Positions 34,073 through 44,195 are shown, numbered from the stretch's first letter. The stretch: 64,000 bases of DNA from Bifidobacterium thermophilum DSM 20210 (GCA_000771265.1 JDUB01000002.1:1-64000); one strand, 5' to 3'. Numbers and translations are program-made. The notes: a model not told the origin generated them from the letters alone.

Positions 34073-35410
34073 ATGGATAAACAGCAAGAGTTCGCCCTGC
34101 GCACGGTTGAAGAACGAGACGTGCGCTTCATCCGACTTTGGTTCACGGATGTATTGGGAACACTGAAATCAGTGGCCATCGCCCCCGCCGAACTCGAAGC
34201 GGCGTTCGAGGAAGGGCTTGGTTTCGACGGTTCGTCGATCGAAGGCATGACGCGTGTTTCCGAGGACGACATGATCGTCAAGCCTGACCCGTCCACCTTC
34301 CAGATTCTGCCGTGGCGCGGTGGTCCGCAAGGCACCGCACGCATGTTCTGTGACATCCTCACCCCGGACGGCGAACCGTCGCTCGGCGATCCGCGGCACG
34401 TGCTCAAGCAGGCGCTCGCCAAAGCCAAAGAGAAGGGCTTCACCTTCTACGTGCACCCGGAAATCGAGTTCTACCTGTTCGAAAACCAGGAGGATTGGTC
34501 CAAGGCCCCCACACCCATCGACGAAGGCGGGTACTTCGACCACGTGCCGCGCAGCCCGGGGATGGATTTCCGTCGCGCGACCGTCAACATGCTCGAGCAG
34601 ATGGGCATTTCTGTTGAATACTCGCATCATGAGGCCGGTCCAGGCCAGAATGAGATCGACTTGCGGTATGCCGACGCGTTGACCACCGCGGACAACATCA
34701 TGACCTTCCGCACCGTGGTCAAAGAGATTTCCCTTGAACGTGGCATTCACGCGAGCTTTATGCCCAAACCGCTCGCCGACCAACCGGGCTCCGGTATGCA
34801 CACGCATCTGAGCCTGTTCGAAGGTGATTCCAACGCCTTCTACGAGGCAGGCCAAGAGTTCAACATGTCGCTTATCGCGCGCCAGTTCGCCGCTGGCATC
34901 CTGTACCATGCGGCGGAGATTTGCGCGGTCACCGACCAGTACGTCAACTCGTACAAGCGTCTGTGGGGTGGGGCGGAAGCGCCGAGCTACATCTGCTGGG
35001 GTCACAACAACAGGTCCGCGCTGCTGCGCATCCCACAGTACAAGCCAGGCAAGGGCAATTCCGCGCGTATGGAGTTCCGCGCGCTCGACCCGGCGGTCAA
35101 CCCGTATCTCGCGTTCTCCGTGTTGCTCGCGGCCGGTCTTGACGGCATCGAACAGCAGATGACCTTGGGTGAGCCGACCAGCGACGACGTGTGGGAGCTT
35201 ACCGATGCCGAGCGCAAGGCGATGGGCATCCAGCCGTTGCCGGAATCGCTCGACGAGGCGCTGAAGATTATGGAGAAGTCCGATTTTGTGGCCGGTGTCT
35301 TGGGTGAGCACGCCTTCGAATACTTCCTGCGCAACAAGCATCAGGAATGGGAGGAGTACCGCCGTCAGGTGACGCCGTACGAGCTTGGCAAGTATTTGCA
35401 GCGCCTGTAA
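34073..35410 (+). CDS. glnA: Type I glutamine synthetase (GlnA2-like)
   Basis: 445 residues, ATP-dependent amidation of glutamate. Motifs seen are WFTDVLGTLKSVAIAPAELE, GFDGSSIEGMTRV (beta-grasp), HPEIEFYLFE, the glutamate-binding PGQNEIDLRYADAL, the ATP region FMPKPLADQPGSGMHTHLSLFEG and the C-terminal NRSALLRIPQYKPG. It lacks the length and insertion of the adenylylated GSI-beta form and strongly resembles actinobacterial GlnA2. The ATG at 34073 gives MDKQQEFALR as in that family; an ATG at 34064 is possible. It lies directly after the his genes but has its own leader. Confidence 0.94.
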   Translation: MDKQQEFALRTVEERDVRFIRLWFTDVLGTLKSVAIAPAELEAAFEEGLGFDGSSIEGMTRVSEDDMIVKPDPSTFQILPWRGGPQGTARMFCDILTPDGEPSLGDPRHVLKQALAKAKEKGFTFYVHPEIEFYLFENQEDWSKAPTPIDEGGYFDHVPRSPGMDFRRATVNMLEQMGISVEYSHHEAGPGQNEIDLRYADALTTADNIMTFRTVVKEISLERGIHASFMPKPLADQPGSGMHTHLSLFEGDSNAFYEAGQEFNMSLIARQFAAGILYHAAEICAVTDQYVNSYKRLWGGAEAPSYICWGHNNRSALLRIPQYKPGKGNSARMEFRALDPAVNPYLAFSVLLAAGLDGIEQQMTLGEPTSDDVWELTDAERKAMGIQPLPESLDEALKIMEKSDFVAGVLGEHAFEYFLRNKHQEWEEYRRQVTPYELGKYLQRL

Positions 35411-35465
35411 CCCCGGCTGTCTGCGCTGCCTAATCGGTGTTTCGGGCAGCGTATGCAGTACCACC

Positions 35466-35498
35466 AGCCCCGCTTGCGTCAATCGCAGCGGGGCTTTG
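35466..35498 (+). terminator. Terminator after glnA
   Basis: AGCCCCGCT ... AGCGGGGCT stem of 9 bp (loop extends it with TGCG/CGC) followed by TTT, about 56 bp after the stop. Confidence 0.8.
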
Positions 35499-35562
35499 GC
35501 GTATCTATATGGCGTTCGTAATGTGTGTTGTGGTGCGCCGTGCGTCCCGTACAATTCCCCGT

Positions 35563-35606
35563 ACAAACTGGTTACGCTGGTGGGCGGTTTTGCGTAGACG
35601 GTTTGT
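35563..35606. repeat. 44-bp inverted-repeat element, copy 2
   Basis: ACAAACTGGTTACGC ... GCGTAGACGGTTTGT, the same length and arms as 17153-17196 but with an unrelated loop. It also lies in a 3' gene flank, ~70 bp after the glnA terminator. Confidence 0.75.
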
Positions 35607-36036
35607 GGGAGAGAGGCGTAAGAAAGCGGTGGACGGGTGACGTCGAATAGTTGACGGGCCAGAGGGTCGGTGTTCGGGCACACCCGGTGGTTCACTGGGA
35701 TGGGCGGCCGGACGGGTCGTACAGGAGGAACGCGGCGCATGGCCGAAACACACACGCAAAGCACGACGACAGGAATTCCACAAGACACGCAGGCACCACA
35801 GGGCACGCTGACACCACAAGACACGCAGAACGCGCCGAGCGATCAAAGGCATCAGATCGGTCACGCCTTACAATGACAGTGATGACAGTGATGACCTTGA
35901 ACGGCCGGCATGATGAGGGCGCAACGACCCTGGTACCGGGGATGGCGACGTTTGCGATCATGCGGAAGAGCCGATTTTGAGCAACATGCGGCGAGGGCTG
36001 GAATGTTAGGCATCGCGCCCCGCGTCATCGGAGGAC
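35607..36036. other. Non-coding gap upstream of the secreted protein gene
   Basis: About 430 bp. A 45-codon frame (35739-35876; Thr/Gln/Pro-rich, GIPQDTQAPQ-like repeats) has AGGAGG 10 nt before its ATG and might be translated, but it looks low complexity and nothing else supports it. The rest holds short GTGATGACA repeats near 35877-35892. No RNA gene or array dyad is recognised. Confidence 0.3.
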
Positions 36037-37257
36037 ATGGATATGATGGCAGAACCTGCGGATACGACGGATGCGATGGAATCAACAGCAGCAGAAACGA
36101 TAAAGCCGGGAGCATCGACGACATTGGGTAGCACGACGAACACGGAGACGAACACGGAAGCCTCGACATCTTTGAGCAAGCCGAAATCGGGACATGCGGT
36201 GAAATCATCCGCAGGACGCGACTGTGGACGGAGTACCGGTGGTTCCGGACGGCGTGCCGGCTCCAGCGCACAATCCGCGGGGCGTGCCAAGTCCTCGCGT
36301 GGGGCATCGTCAACGGGGTCGTCGTCGCGTGCCTCGTCCCCGCGCGGCGGTGGTCGGAAAGCCTCATCGTTCTCGAAAACAATACGGCAATTGCAAACCC
36401 GGTATCGCAAGGCATGGAAGAAAGCGAATCCCGGCAAACGGTGTCTGATTGTGCTGGAAACCATGGTAACGATTATCTGCGCGATGGCACTGGTCATGGG
36501 GCTGATTCGCGTCGTGCAATGGCGGACGGAAATCGCCATCGCCCAATACCGGCAGAATCAAACCGCGGAAAAGTACGGATTCAACCCCGGCAACATCATC
36601 TCCGATGGACAGTTCTTCAACAGCAATGCCATGAGCCAAGCGGAAATCCAAGCGTTTCTCGATAAGGAAGGCGCATCATGCACAGGAAGCCAATGTCTGC
36701 GTGTCATGACGTTTGATAGCGAGAACGAGCCCGCCGGCAGCGAATGCGAGGCGTACCAAGGGGCGCAAGGCGAAACCGCTGCCGCGATCATCAGCAAATC
36801 GGCGAAAGCCTGCGGAGTCAGTCCGAAAGTGCTGCTCACCGTGCTGCAGAAGGAGCAGCATCTGGTTACCGCGACCAGTACGACCGCCTTCCAGTTCAAA
36901 GCCGCGATGGGCTTGAGCTGCCCGGACGACGCGAGCTGCGACCCGCAGTACGCTGGGTTCTTCCGGCAAGTGTATGGGGCGGCGAAACGCTACAAGTACT
37001 ATCTGCAGCATGAGGATACGTACGGATACCATGCCGGCAGCATGAACTACATCCAATACAATCCGAACGCCAGTTGCGGGGGCAGCCAGGTGTACATCGA
37101 GAACAAGGCGACCGCGTTGCTGTACATCTACACGCCTTATCAGCCGAACACGGCGGCGCTTGCAGCCGGAGCGGGGGAGGGCGACTCCTGCTCGGCGTAC
37201 GGCAACCGCAACTTCTCGATCATCTACACCGGCTGGTTTGGCAATCCGCGCTCGTAG
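36037..37257 (+). CDS. Membrane-anchored secreted protein with possible lysozyme-like domain
   Basis: 406 residues. A Ser/Thr/Gly-rich cytoplasmic tail of ~135 residues leads to one membrane helix (CLIVLETMVTIICAMALVMGLIRVV, ~135-160), so topology is type II. Outside are YGFNPGNIISDGQFFNSNAMSQAEIQAFLDKEG and, near residues 255-280, CGVSPKVLLTVLQKEQHLVT, which resembles the start of lytic transglycosylase domains (Pro-x-x-Leu-Leu ... Glu); Glu in LQKEQ would be the candidate acid. Six or more Cys probably form disulphides. Actinobacterial relatives are often labelled haemagglutinin without evidence. Start is uncertain among ATG 36037, 36043 and 36046; GGAGG lies at 36030. Function is inferred only. 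Confidence 0.65.
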   Translation: MDMMAEPADTTDAMESTAAETIKPGASTTLGSTTNTETNTEASTSLSKPKSGHAVKSSAGRDCGRSTGGSGRRAGSSAQSAGRAKSSRGASSTGSSSRASSPRGGGRKASSFSKTIRQLQTRYRKAWKKANPGKRCLIVLETMVTIICAMALVMGLIRVVQWRTEIAIAQYRQNQTAEKYGFNPGNIISDGQFFNSNAMSQAEIQAFLDKEGASCTGSQCLRVMTFDSENEPAGSECEAYQGAQGETAAAIISKSAKACGVSPKVLLTVLQKEQHLVTATSTTAFQFKAAMGLSCPDDASCDPQYAGFFRQVYGAAKRYKYYLQHEDTYGYHAGSMNYIQYNPNASCGGSQVYIENKATALLYIYTPYQPNTAALAAGAGEGDSCSAYGNRNFSIIYTGWFGNPRS

Positions 37258-37365
37258 GAGGGCGGATGTTTGCGGCACAGGTTGCCGGGCTGTCACATGG
37301 TCGGGTGTGAACCCGTCCGCGGCCGATTGCCGATTCAGACGCGTCAGACACCTCAAGTGTCCCGC

Positions 37366-40300
37366 TTATGCGAGCACCTTGCGGATTCGCTGGATGCTCA
37401 CCGGTTTCGCCGTGCCCAGCTCCTGCGCCCACAGGGACACGTAGAACTCCTCGAGCATCCACCGGGCTTGGGTCGCCTTGCCCAGCAGCTGCTCGTGACG
37501 TGGTCCGGCCGGCTCGGCCTTTGCGCGTTCCATCGCCTTGTCCACGAGTCCGCGCGCTTCATCGGCTTGCCACGCCCAGCGCACGTCCCGGTTCTTATCA
37601 GTCCTCGCCTTGGCCAACCGCATCAGATCAGCGTGCAGATACCGTTCGATATTCGGCAACGCATCCGGGGGAGCTGCCCCGATGAACCCGGGGAACACGA
37701 GCGTGGCGATATGCTCACGCACCGATTGCAGCACCGAGAGCATCGGCAGGTCGGCCTTGCCGGACACCGCCTTGTCCACTTCGGCGTACCGCTTGAGAAT
37801 CGCAATCACATCATGCGCGACCGCATACACGGTATCCTCGAACACTTCCGACACCCCGCTGACCGCTTGGGCGAGCGCCTCATCGTCCGGCAGCTTGTCC
37901 ACACGCGGCAGCAGTCGCTTGACAGCGGCGAGCTGCAAATCCTCGACCAGATCGGCGGTGGAACGGTATGGCGCGCTCGCCAGCATGAGCGCTTCGGCGC
38001 CCAGCCATCGTGAAGAAATACGTTCCGACGGCAGACGTAGGGAATCCAGTGCGCCTGCCCACAGAATGTCGGCGCGCGGTTTGGTGGTTGCCCCCGCTTT
38101 GTGCAGCAGATTCGCCTGTTGGACGATTTTTCCTTGTGCTTCGGCGGCTTTCGCCTGTCGCTGCACGACTTTGCGCGCGGATGCGGCGGCGAGCTGCGCG
38201 AATTGCCGTTGCAGCCCGACCAGGGATTTGCCGGTACCGAGTACTTTGACGGCCTGCAGTCCGCCATGCCTATGCCCATTGCCGTGCCGATGTTGGGATT
38301 TGGCTTGCGGCAGTGGCTGTTCGATGCTGAAGGTCATCCTCAGGTAGGGGGCGAGTTTGCTGATTTGCTCGTCGGTATAGACCTCCGGGTGAATCTGCGC
38401 GCCGACTGTCGAAATCGCGGCCGCGGTGAACGCGTGGATGATATCCTGCCACGTGCCGGCACCGGCCGCCTGCGAGCCGACTGGCGAACCTTCCCGCGCG
38501 CTTTCTTGCGTATCGTCATCAGGCAGGTTCGGATGCCCCATCTCCCCGGATCCGGGCAAATCCGGGTATCGTTCGTCAATCGCCTCGCGGATTGCCCGCG
38601 CGGTGTCGGGGGCGGGCACGAATTGGACGCGCAGCGCCTTCGGCAGGGATTTGATCATGCCGAGCAGCAGTTCGTCAAGCAGACCGGGCACGTTCCATGT
38701 GAACTGCTCAGGCGTCAACCGTGACAGTTCCTTGATGGGGATGTGCACGGTCACACCGTCGTCCGGGGCGCCCGGCTCGTACTTGTAGCTCAGCCGCAGG
38801 TCGATCGGCGTGCCATCAGTGCCGAGCGTATGCCAGTATTTCGGGTAGTCGTCCATACTCACGCTGCCGGATTGCTGAAGCCGCTCGACGTTCTCCGGGT
38901 CGAAATCCAGCAGGTGCGGCTGCTTGTCGCGCTCGCCCTTCCACCATTTCGCCAGATCAGCGACACTCGTGATATCCGCTGGGACGACGGCATTGTAGAA
39001 GTCGAACAGATCCTCATCGCTGACCGTGTCGGCGACCTGCCGGGTGCGGTCGGCATCCTGCGCGGCATCCTCAAGGATGTCCCGGTTGCGTTCGATGAAG
39101 CCGTCATATGGGAAGCGCTGCTGGATATCCCCTTCGACCAAGCCTTGCCTCAGCAGGAAATCACGTGCTTCGGGCGGGTTGATGCGCCCCCATTGCACCG
39201 GACGATCCTGCACAATCGGCAGCCCATATAGCAGGACTTTCGATTGTGCTACCGCCGACCCACGCGAGCCGGACCAATGCGGCTCGGCGTAGGTGACGCG
39301 GGTGAGTGAGCCGGCCAGAGGTTCCGCCCATGCCGGGTCGATTGCGGCGGAATACCGCGCCCACAAGCGGGAGGTTTCCACCAGTTCCGTGCTCATCACC
39401 CACGGGGGAGTGGTTTTTGCGACCGCGGACGCGGGGAACAGCGCGAAACGTGTGCCGCGAGCGCCCTGATAGTCGTTTTTCGCGGTTTTCTGCGCGCGTT
39501 TCATCGCTCGAGCTTTGGCCGCCCCCTTGAGACCGGTGAAATCCGAGGCTTTCGGCTCGCGCACCACCTGCATGCCCATCATGGACAGCAACCCGGCGAG
39601 CATTGATTGGTGGATGCCTTGCGCGTCCCACGTGCAGCACATGGAGTGCGCGGCCTGCTGATTCATCGGCAGATTGCGGATGTCAAGCCCCGGCCGGGAG
39701 ATCGGCTGTGGCTCGCCCACGCGGAATTTCAGTTCGCGGCACATCTGGGACAGTTGCGCGACCAGGTCTTTCCACTGCCGCATGCGCAGGAAGCTGAAAT
39801 ACTCGGCTTTGCAGATGCGACGCAACGCATTGTTGCCTGGCTCGCCGTCCACTTGGAACACGCGGTCCCAAATATTGAGCGCGGTTAGGAAATCACTGGT
39901 CGGGTCAGCATACCGATTGTGGATCCGGTCAGCTTCCTCGCGTTTATCTTCGGGGCGCTCCCTTGGGTCTTGCAAGCTGAGGAACGCGACGACGACCAGC
40001 ACAGCGGCAAGCGTGTTCGGCGTGGTGCGGGTGGCCGCTTCGATGACCATGCGCCCGAGCCTGATGTCGATTGGGATATGAGACAATTGTCGGCCGATGC
40101 GGGTCAGTTTGACTTCGCCGTGTTTATGGCTGACGGCCTTGAGCTCGGTCAGCTCGTTGAACCCGTCGGACACGGAACGCACATCCGGTGGGTCGATGAA
40201 GCCGAAATGCGTGATGTCATCGACCGTGTGCGCCACGCCGACCGACAGCATGTGCAGCACCACTGCGCCCAGCGACGTGCGCAGGATTTCAGGCTCCGTG

Positions 40301-41514
40301 AAGCGTGGCCGCGTCTGGTAATCCTCGTTCGAATACAGGCGAATCGCGATGCCGTCGGCTACACGCCCGCATCGGCCGGAACGCTGGTCGGCGCTCGCCT
40401 GCGAAATCGGTTCAATCGGCAGACGCTGCACTTTCGCCGTTTTCGAATACCGTGAGATACGCGCGGTACCTGGGTCAACGACATAGCGGATTCCCGGCAC
40501 GGTCAGCGATGTTTCCGCCACATTCGTAGCGATGACAATGCGTTGGTGGGTGTGCGGTTCGAACACCTTGTGCTGTTCCTTGGCGGACAACCTGGCGAAC
40601 AGCGGCATGATCTCGATCGCGTCGGGGCGGCGCATATCCGCTGTGCGCGGACCGAAATGATGATGCAGGGCGTTTTCGAAATCATGGATATCGCGCTCGC
40701 CGGATGCGAAAACGAGGATGTCCCGCGGCCCGTGCTCATGGCTGGAACGAATGACCAGTTCGGCGCAGGCGCGCGCCACGGCGGTCGGCACATCGGTCTG
40801 GTCGTCGTCACTGTTGCCATTATTGCCGCTGCGCCCGTCGTCCCCGCCGATTGCGGGATTGCGCGGATTGGGGAAGCCGGGCACGTGATTCATGAGAGCT
40901 GGCAGCGATCCCAAGGGCTCGTAGACGATCTGCACAGGATAGGTGCGTCCGGAAACTTCGATGACCGGCACCTTGGTGTGCAACGCGTGCTCGAAATGGT
41001 CGCGGAACTTCTCCGAATCGATGGTCGCCGAAGTAATCACGAGCTTCAAATCACGGCGTTTGGGCAGCAGCGCGGTTAGATAACCGAGCAGGAAGTCGAT
41101 GTTGAGGCTGCGTTCGTGCGCCTCGTCAATCACGATGGTGTCGTAGCGGCTCAGCTGCGGGTCGCGCTGAATCTGCGCGAGCAAGATGCCGTCGGTGACC
41201 ACGCGCAGTCTGGTATTAGGGGAGCTTTCGTCGGTGAATCGCACCTGGTAGCCGATCTCATCGCCGAGTTTTGTTCCCATTTCCAAGGCGATGCGTTCGG
41301 CGACTGTTCGCGCGGCAAGCCGGCGCGGCTGCGTGTGCACAATCTGGTGGCCATGCGTGCCACGGCCCATTTCCAGCAGCATTTTCGGGATTTGCGTGGT
41401 TTTACCCGATCCGGTTTGGCCGGAGACGATGACGACCTGCGAGCGTTTCACCGCGTCGATGATTTCGTCATGCGCCGCGGAAATCGGCAGTTCCTTTGGA
41501 TACGTGAACTTCAT
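37366..41514 (-). CDS. hrpA: ATP-dependent DEAH-box RNA helicase HrpA
   Basis: 1382 residues from ATG 41514, which overlaps the methyltransferase stop (ATGA), so translation is coupled. Start MKFTYPKELPISAAHDEIIDAVKRSQVVIVSG fits the family. Visible are motif I GQTGSGKTTQIPK, motif II VIDEAHERSLNIDFLLG (DEAH), SATID, and a motif VI region RSGRCGRVADG. Next comes a helicase-associated domain and the long HrpA-specific C-terminus (DUF3418-like) ending in PVSIQRIRKVLA. Length matches bacterial HrpA (~1300). An Asp/Gly/Asn-rich insertion (GGDDGRSGNNGNSDDD) lies around residue 235. Roles in ribosome rescue and RNA processing are known for the family. Confidence 0.95.
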   Translation of the reverse strand: MKFTYPKELPISAAHDEIIDAVKRSQVVIVSGQTGSGKTTQIPKMLLEMGRGTHGHQIVHTQPRRLAARTVAERIALEMGTKLGDEIGYQVRFTDESSPNTRLRVVTDGILLAQIQRDPQLSRYDTIVIDEAHERSLNIDFLLGYLTALLPKRRDLKLVITSATIDSEKFRDHFEHALHTKVPVIEVSGRTYPVQIVYEPLGSLPALMNHVPGFPNPRNPAIGGDDGRSGNNGNSDDDQTDVPTAVARACAELVIRSSHEHGPRDILVFASGERDIHDFENALHHHFGPRTADMRRPDAIEIMPLFARLSAKEQHKVFEPHTHQRIVIATNVAETSLTVPGIRYVVDPGTARISRYSKTAKVQRLPIEPISQASADQRSGRCGRVADGIAIRLYSNEDYQTRPRFTEPEILRTSLGAVVLHMLSVGVAHTVDDITHFGFIDPPDVRSVSDGFNELTELKAVSHKHGEVKLTRIGRQLSHIPIDIRLGRMVIEAATRTTPNTLAAVLVVVAFLSLQDPRERPEDKREEADRIHNRYADPTSDFLTALNIWDRVFQVDGEPGNNALRRICKAEYFSFLRMRQWKDLVAQLSQMCRELKFRVGEPQPISRPGLDIRNLPMNQQAAHSMCCTWDAQGIHQSMLAGLLSMMGMQVVREPKASDFTGLKGAAKARAMKRAQKTAKNDYQGARGTRFALFPASAVAKTTPPWVMSTELVETSRLWARYSAAIDPAWAEPLAGSLTRVTYAEPHWSGSRGSAVAQSKVLLYGLPIVQDRPVQWGRINPPEARDFLLRQGLVEGDIQQRFPYDGFIERNRDILEDAAQDADRTRQVADTVSDEDLFDFYNAVVPADITSVADLAKWWKGERDKQPHLLDFDPENVERLQQSGSVSMDDYPKYWHTLGTDGTPIDLRLSYKYEPGAPDDGVTVHIPIKELSRLTPEQFTWNVPGLLDELLLGMIKSLPKALRVQFVPAPDTARAIREAIDERYPDLPGSGEMGHPNLPDDDTQESAREGSPVGSQAAGAGTWQDIIHAFTAAAISTVGAQIHPEVYTDEQISKLAPYLRMTFSIEQPLPQAKSQHRHGNGHRHGGLQAVKVLGTGKSLVGLQRQFAQLAAASARKVVQRQAKAAEAQGKIVQQANLLHKAGATTKPRADILWAGALDSLRLPSERISSRWLGAEALMLASAPYRSTADLVEDLQLAAVKRLLPRVDKLPDDEALAQAVSGVSEVFEDTVYAVAHDVIAILKRYAEVDKAVSGKADLPMLSVLQSVREHIATLVFPGFIGAAPPDALPNIERYLHADLMRLAKARTDKNRDVRWAWQADEARGLVDKAMERAKAEPAGPRHEQLLGKATQARWMLEEFYVSLWAQELGTAKPVSIQRIRKVLA

Positions 41515-42299
41515 GCCTGACGCAGCACCTCGATGACGCGATACCCTTTGGAACTGGCGTATTTGCTGACCGAATAGCCGTCGCCGAGCGCTTGGGCGAG
41601 CCAGGGGATGAGTGAATCGGAGCCGAGGTTCTTCTGCACCACCAGATACGCGGCGCCGCCTGGGTTGAGCCGCGGCAGCCATGCCATGAGCAGCTCGTGC
41701 AACGCGTCTTTGCCGATGCGAATCGGCGGGTTGGACCAGATCACGTCGAAGGTCAGGTCGGCGGGCACAGCATCGGACGTGACGGCGTGCACATGCTCCA
41801 AACCGTTGGATTTCGCGTTTTCCGCGGTCAGATCGACTGCGCGTTCGTTGATGTCGATTGCCCAGATGTCAAGGTTGGGGGATTCGAAGCCCAAAGCGAG
41901 TGCGATTGGCCCCCAGCCGCACCCCAGATCGAGCCCGGTGCCTTGCTGCGGCGGCATGGGCGCATGGCGCAGCAGCACGGACGTACCCAGATCGACACGA
42001 TTGCCTGAGAACACGCCGTTGGATGTCTGGACCGTGGCATCGTAGCCGCGCAAGGTCACCTTGCGTTCGCGCCTGACGTCGGCCGATTGGGGGTTCGCCG
42101 TGAAATACTGCTCGTCGCCTGTGCGCTGTTTCTGCGCGGAGCGTGTGCCGTTCTTCTGTTTAGCGTCACGCTCTTCGGCGCCATGATGTGCTTTCGATAC
42201 TGCCATATCCTTGTGTTCTTCCTGCAAACGTCCGTTGGTCGCGCCGGCGTGCTCGCCTGTCGCTGACGGCGGAACCGGCTTGGTGTTGTCGTCCAACAT
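41511..42299 (-). CDS. RsmC/RlmG-like small-domain methyltransferase
   Basis: 262 residues if started at ATG 42299, or 231 from ATG 42206; no strong Shine-Dalgarno decides. A Gln/Lys-rich N-terminal tail is followed by the MTS domain: FSGNRVDLGTSVLLRHAP, the SAM motif TGLDLGCGWGPIALALGFE, IDINERAVDLTAEN and the catalytic NPP motif VWSNPPIRIGK. The family N2-methylates guanine in rRNA. It is shorter than E. coli RsmC because it has one methyltransferase domain only. Divergent from hflX across ~60 bp; cotranscribed with hrpA. Confidence 0.85.
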   Translation of the reverse strand: MLDDNTKPVPPSATGEHAGATNGRLQEEHKDMAVSKAHHGAEERDAKQKNGTRSAQKQRTGDEQYFTANPQSADVRRERKVTLRGYDATVQTSNGVFSGNRVDLGTSVLLRHAPMPPQQGTGLDLGCGWGPIALALGFESPNLDIWAIDINERAVDLTAENAKSNGLEHVHAVTSDAVPADLTFDVIWSNPPIRIGKDALHELLMAWLPRLNPGGAAYLVVQKNLGSDSLIPWLAQALGDGYSVSKYASSKGYRVIEVLRQA

Positions 42300-42362
42300 G
42301 TTGATAATAAAGACAATAGTTGATACTAGGAAGATACCGTCGGTCGTGCCGCCGATTCGGCG

Positions 42363-44021
42363 GTGCGAGAAGAAGGAACCGCCATCACCACGACAGCTTT
42401 CGCACGTACGGACGACGCTGAAGACAACCGGGAAACCCAGACCAGTCAGGAACGGCAGGGGAGTGCGACGGGTATGACACCGCAACAGGCAGGGCACCAA
42501 GGTGCGGCGGAGCACGCTTCGGACGGCACCCTGAACCAAGCCGAGCAATCGGGCCAATCCGCCCCGGCTCAAGACGAGGACGTGCTGTCCGAACATTCCG
42601 AGGTCCTGCTTGACGATGCCGCGGCCCACCCCTACGCCCATGAAGACCAGGAGTGGCGCGAACGCGAGGCTCGCAACGAACTCAAACGAGTTGCCGGTCT
42701 CGGCGAATTGCAGGATGTCACCGAGGTCGAATACCGCAAGGTACGTCTCGAACGCGTGGTGCTCGTCGGCGTGTGGTCGAGCGCGAAAACCACCCAGGCA
42801 CAGGCCGAGGAATCGTTGCGCGAGCTCGCAGCACTCGCCGAAACCGCCGGCGCCCAGGTGTGCGACGGCCTCTTGCAACACCGTCTGCGCCCGGATTCCG
42901 CGACTTATGTGGGTTCCGGCAAGGCCAAGGAGATTGCGGGTGTTGTCGCGCGTGACGAAGCCGATACCATCATCGTCGACGACGACTTACCGCCGAGCCA
43001 GCGGCGAGCCTTGGAGGATGCGACAAAAGTCAAGGTCGTCGATCGTACGGCTGTGATTTTGGACATTTTCGCCCAGCATGCGACCAGCCGCGAAGGTAAG
43101 GCGCAAGTCGAGCTCGCCCAATTGCAATACATGCTGCCGCGATTGCGCGGTTGGGGCGGGTCGCTGTCCCGTCAGGCGGGTGGTCGTGCGGCGGGCGCCG
43201 ACGCGGGTATCGGCTCGCGTGGCCCCGGCGAGACGAAAATCGAAATGGACCGCCGTGTCATCCGCAACCGGATCGCCAAATTACGTAAACAGATCGCCCA
43301 CATGGCCCCCGCGCGCGATGTCAAGCGCGGGTCGAGGCGCCGCTTCGGTCTGCCCACGGTCGCCGTGGTCGGGTATACCAACGCGGGCAAATCATCATTG
43401 ACCAACCGGCTGACCGGCTCGCGTGAGCTGGTGGAGAACGCGCTGTTCGCCACGCTTGACACCGCGGTGCGACGTGCGAGCGCGAAGGACGGCCGCCAAT
43501 ACGCTTACGTGGACACCGTCGGATTCGTCCGCCGTCTGCCCACGCAGCTGGTCGAGGCGTTCAAATCCACGCTCGAGGAAGTCGCCGACGCCGATGTCAT
43601 CGTGCACGTAGTCGACGCCTCACATCCGGACCCGTTCGCCCAGATTGACGCGGTCAATGCCATCCTCGCCGATATCAACGGCACCGAAAGCATCCCTCGC
43701 ATTCTGGTATTCAACAAAATCGACCGGGCGGATCAGGCTACCCGTGAGCGTCTTGCGGCGCTCGCTCCCGAGTCGCACCTCGTATCCGCGTTCACCGGGG
43801 AAGGCATCGACGCGTTGCGTGAGGCGGTCGAGGCGCTCCTGCCGGTGCCTGATGTGCATGTCAGCGCGTTGCTGCCGTACACAGCCGGGTCGCTCGTCTC
43901 GAAAATCCGCGAATACGGTCAGATGGACTCGATTGAGTACCGCGGGGATGGCATGATGATCGAAGCGCAGGTTGACAGCCAGCTTGCCGCCCAGGTGGTC
44001 GATGCCGCCGTCGATGAATAA
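42363..44021 (+). CDS. hflX: GTPase HflX
   Basis: 552 residues from GTG 42363; a shorter start at ATG 42474 (515 residues) is possible since the first ~100 residues are polar and Gln/Glu/Ala-rich. HflX is a ribosome-splitting GTPase. The N-terminal HflX domain shows VYRKV-like text, DATKVKVVDRTAVILDIFAQHATSREGKAQVELAQLQYMLPRL and GPGETKIEMDRR. G1 is GYTNAGKSSL, G3 DTVGF, G4 NKID. A promoter-like TTGATA and GATACT pair at about 42300-42327 lies between it and the divergent methyltransferase. Confidence 0.95.
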   Translation: MREEGTAITTTAFARTDDAEDNRETQTSQERQGSATGMTPQQAGHQGAAEHASDGTLNQAEQSGQSAPAQDEDVLSEHSEVLLDDAAAHPYAHEDQEWREREARNELKRVAGLGELQDVTEVEYRKVRLERVVLVGVWSSAKTTQAQAEESLRELAALAETAGAQVCDGLLQHRLRPDSATYVGSGKAKEIAGVVARDEADTIIVDDDLPPSQRRALEDATKVKVVDRTAVILDIFAQHATSREGKAQVELAQLQYMLPRLRGWGGSLSRQAGGRAAGADAGIGSRGPGETKIEMDRRVIRNRIAKLRKQIAHMAPARDVKRGSRRRFGLPTVAVVGYTNAGKSSLTNRLTGSRELVENALFATLDTAVRRASAKDGRQYAYVDTVGFVRRLPTQLVEAFKSTLEEVADADVIVHVVDASHPDPFAQIDAVNAILADINGTESIPRILVFNKIDRADQATRERLAALAPESHLVSAFTGEGIDALREAVEALLPVPDVHVSALLPYTAGSLVSKIREYGQMDSIEYRGDGMMIEAQVDSQLAAQVVDAAVDE

Positions 44022-44195
44022 CCGCTGAACGACTGCAATACTTAATACGACTTCATTGTGAACGCTCTCATATTTTTCCTTCCCTTGGCCCCGCGTCAAG
44101 GCGTTTTCCCTGCGTAAACGTCACGGAGAGCCACTAGAGTGGAGATGTTACTGAATGAAGCCCGTCACAATCGGGTCATTGCCAAGGAGAAGTAG

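Noticed and set aside
34169-35824. 551-codon minus-strand frame opposite glnA
   Set aside because: Antisense to a fully conserved glutamine synthetase, no recognisable domain and no ribosome site.
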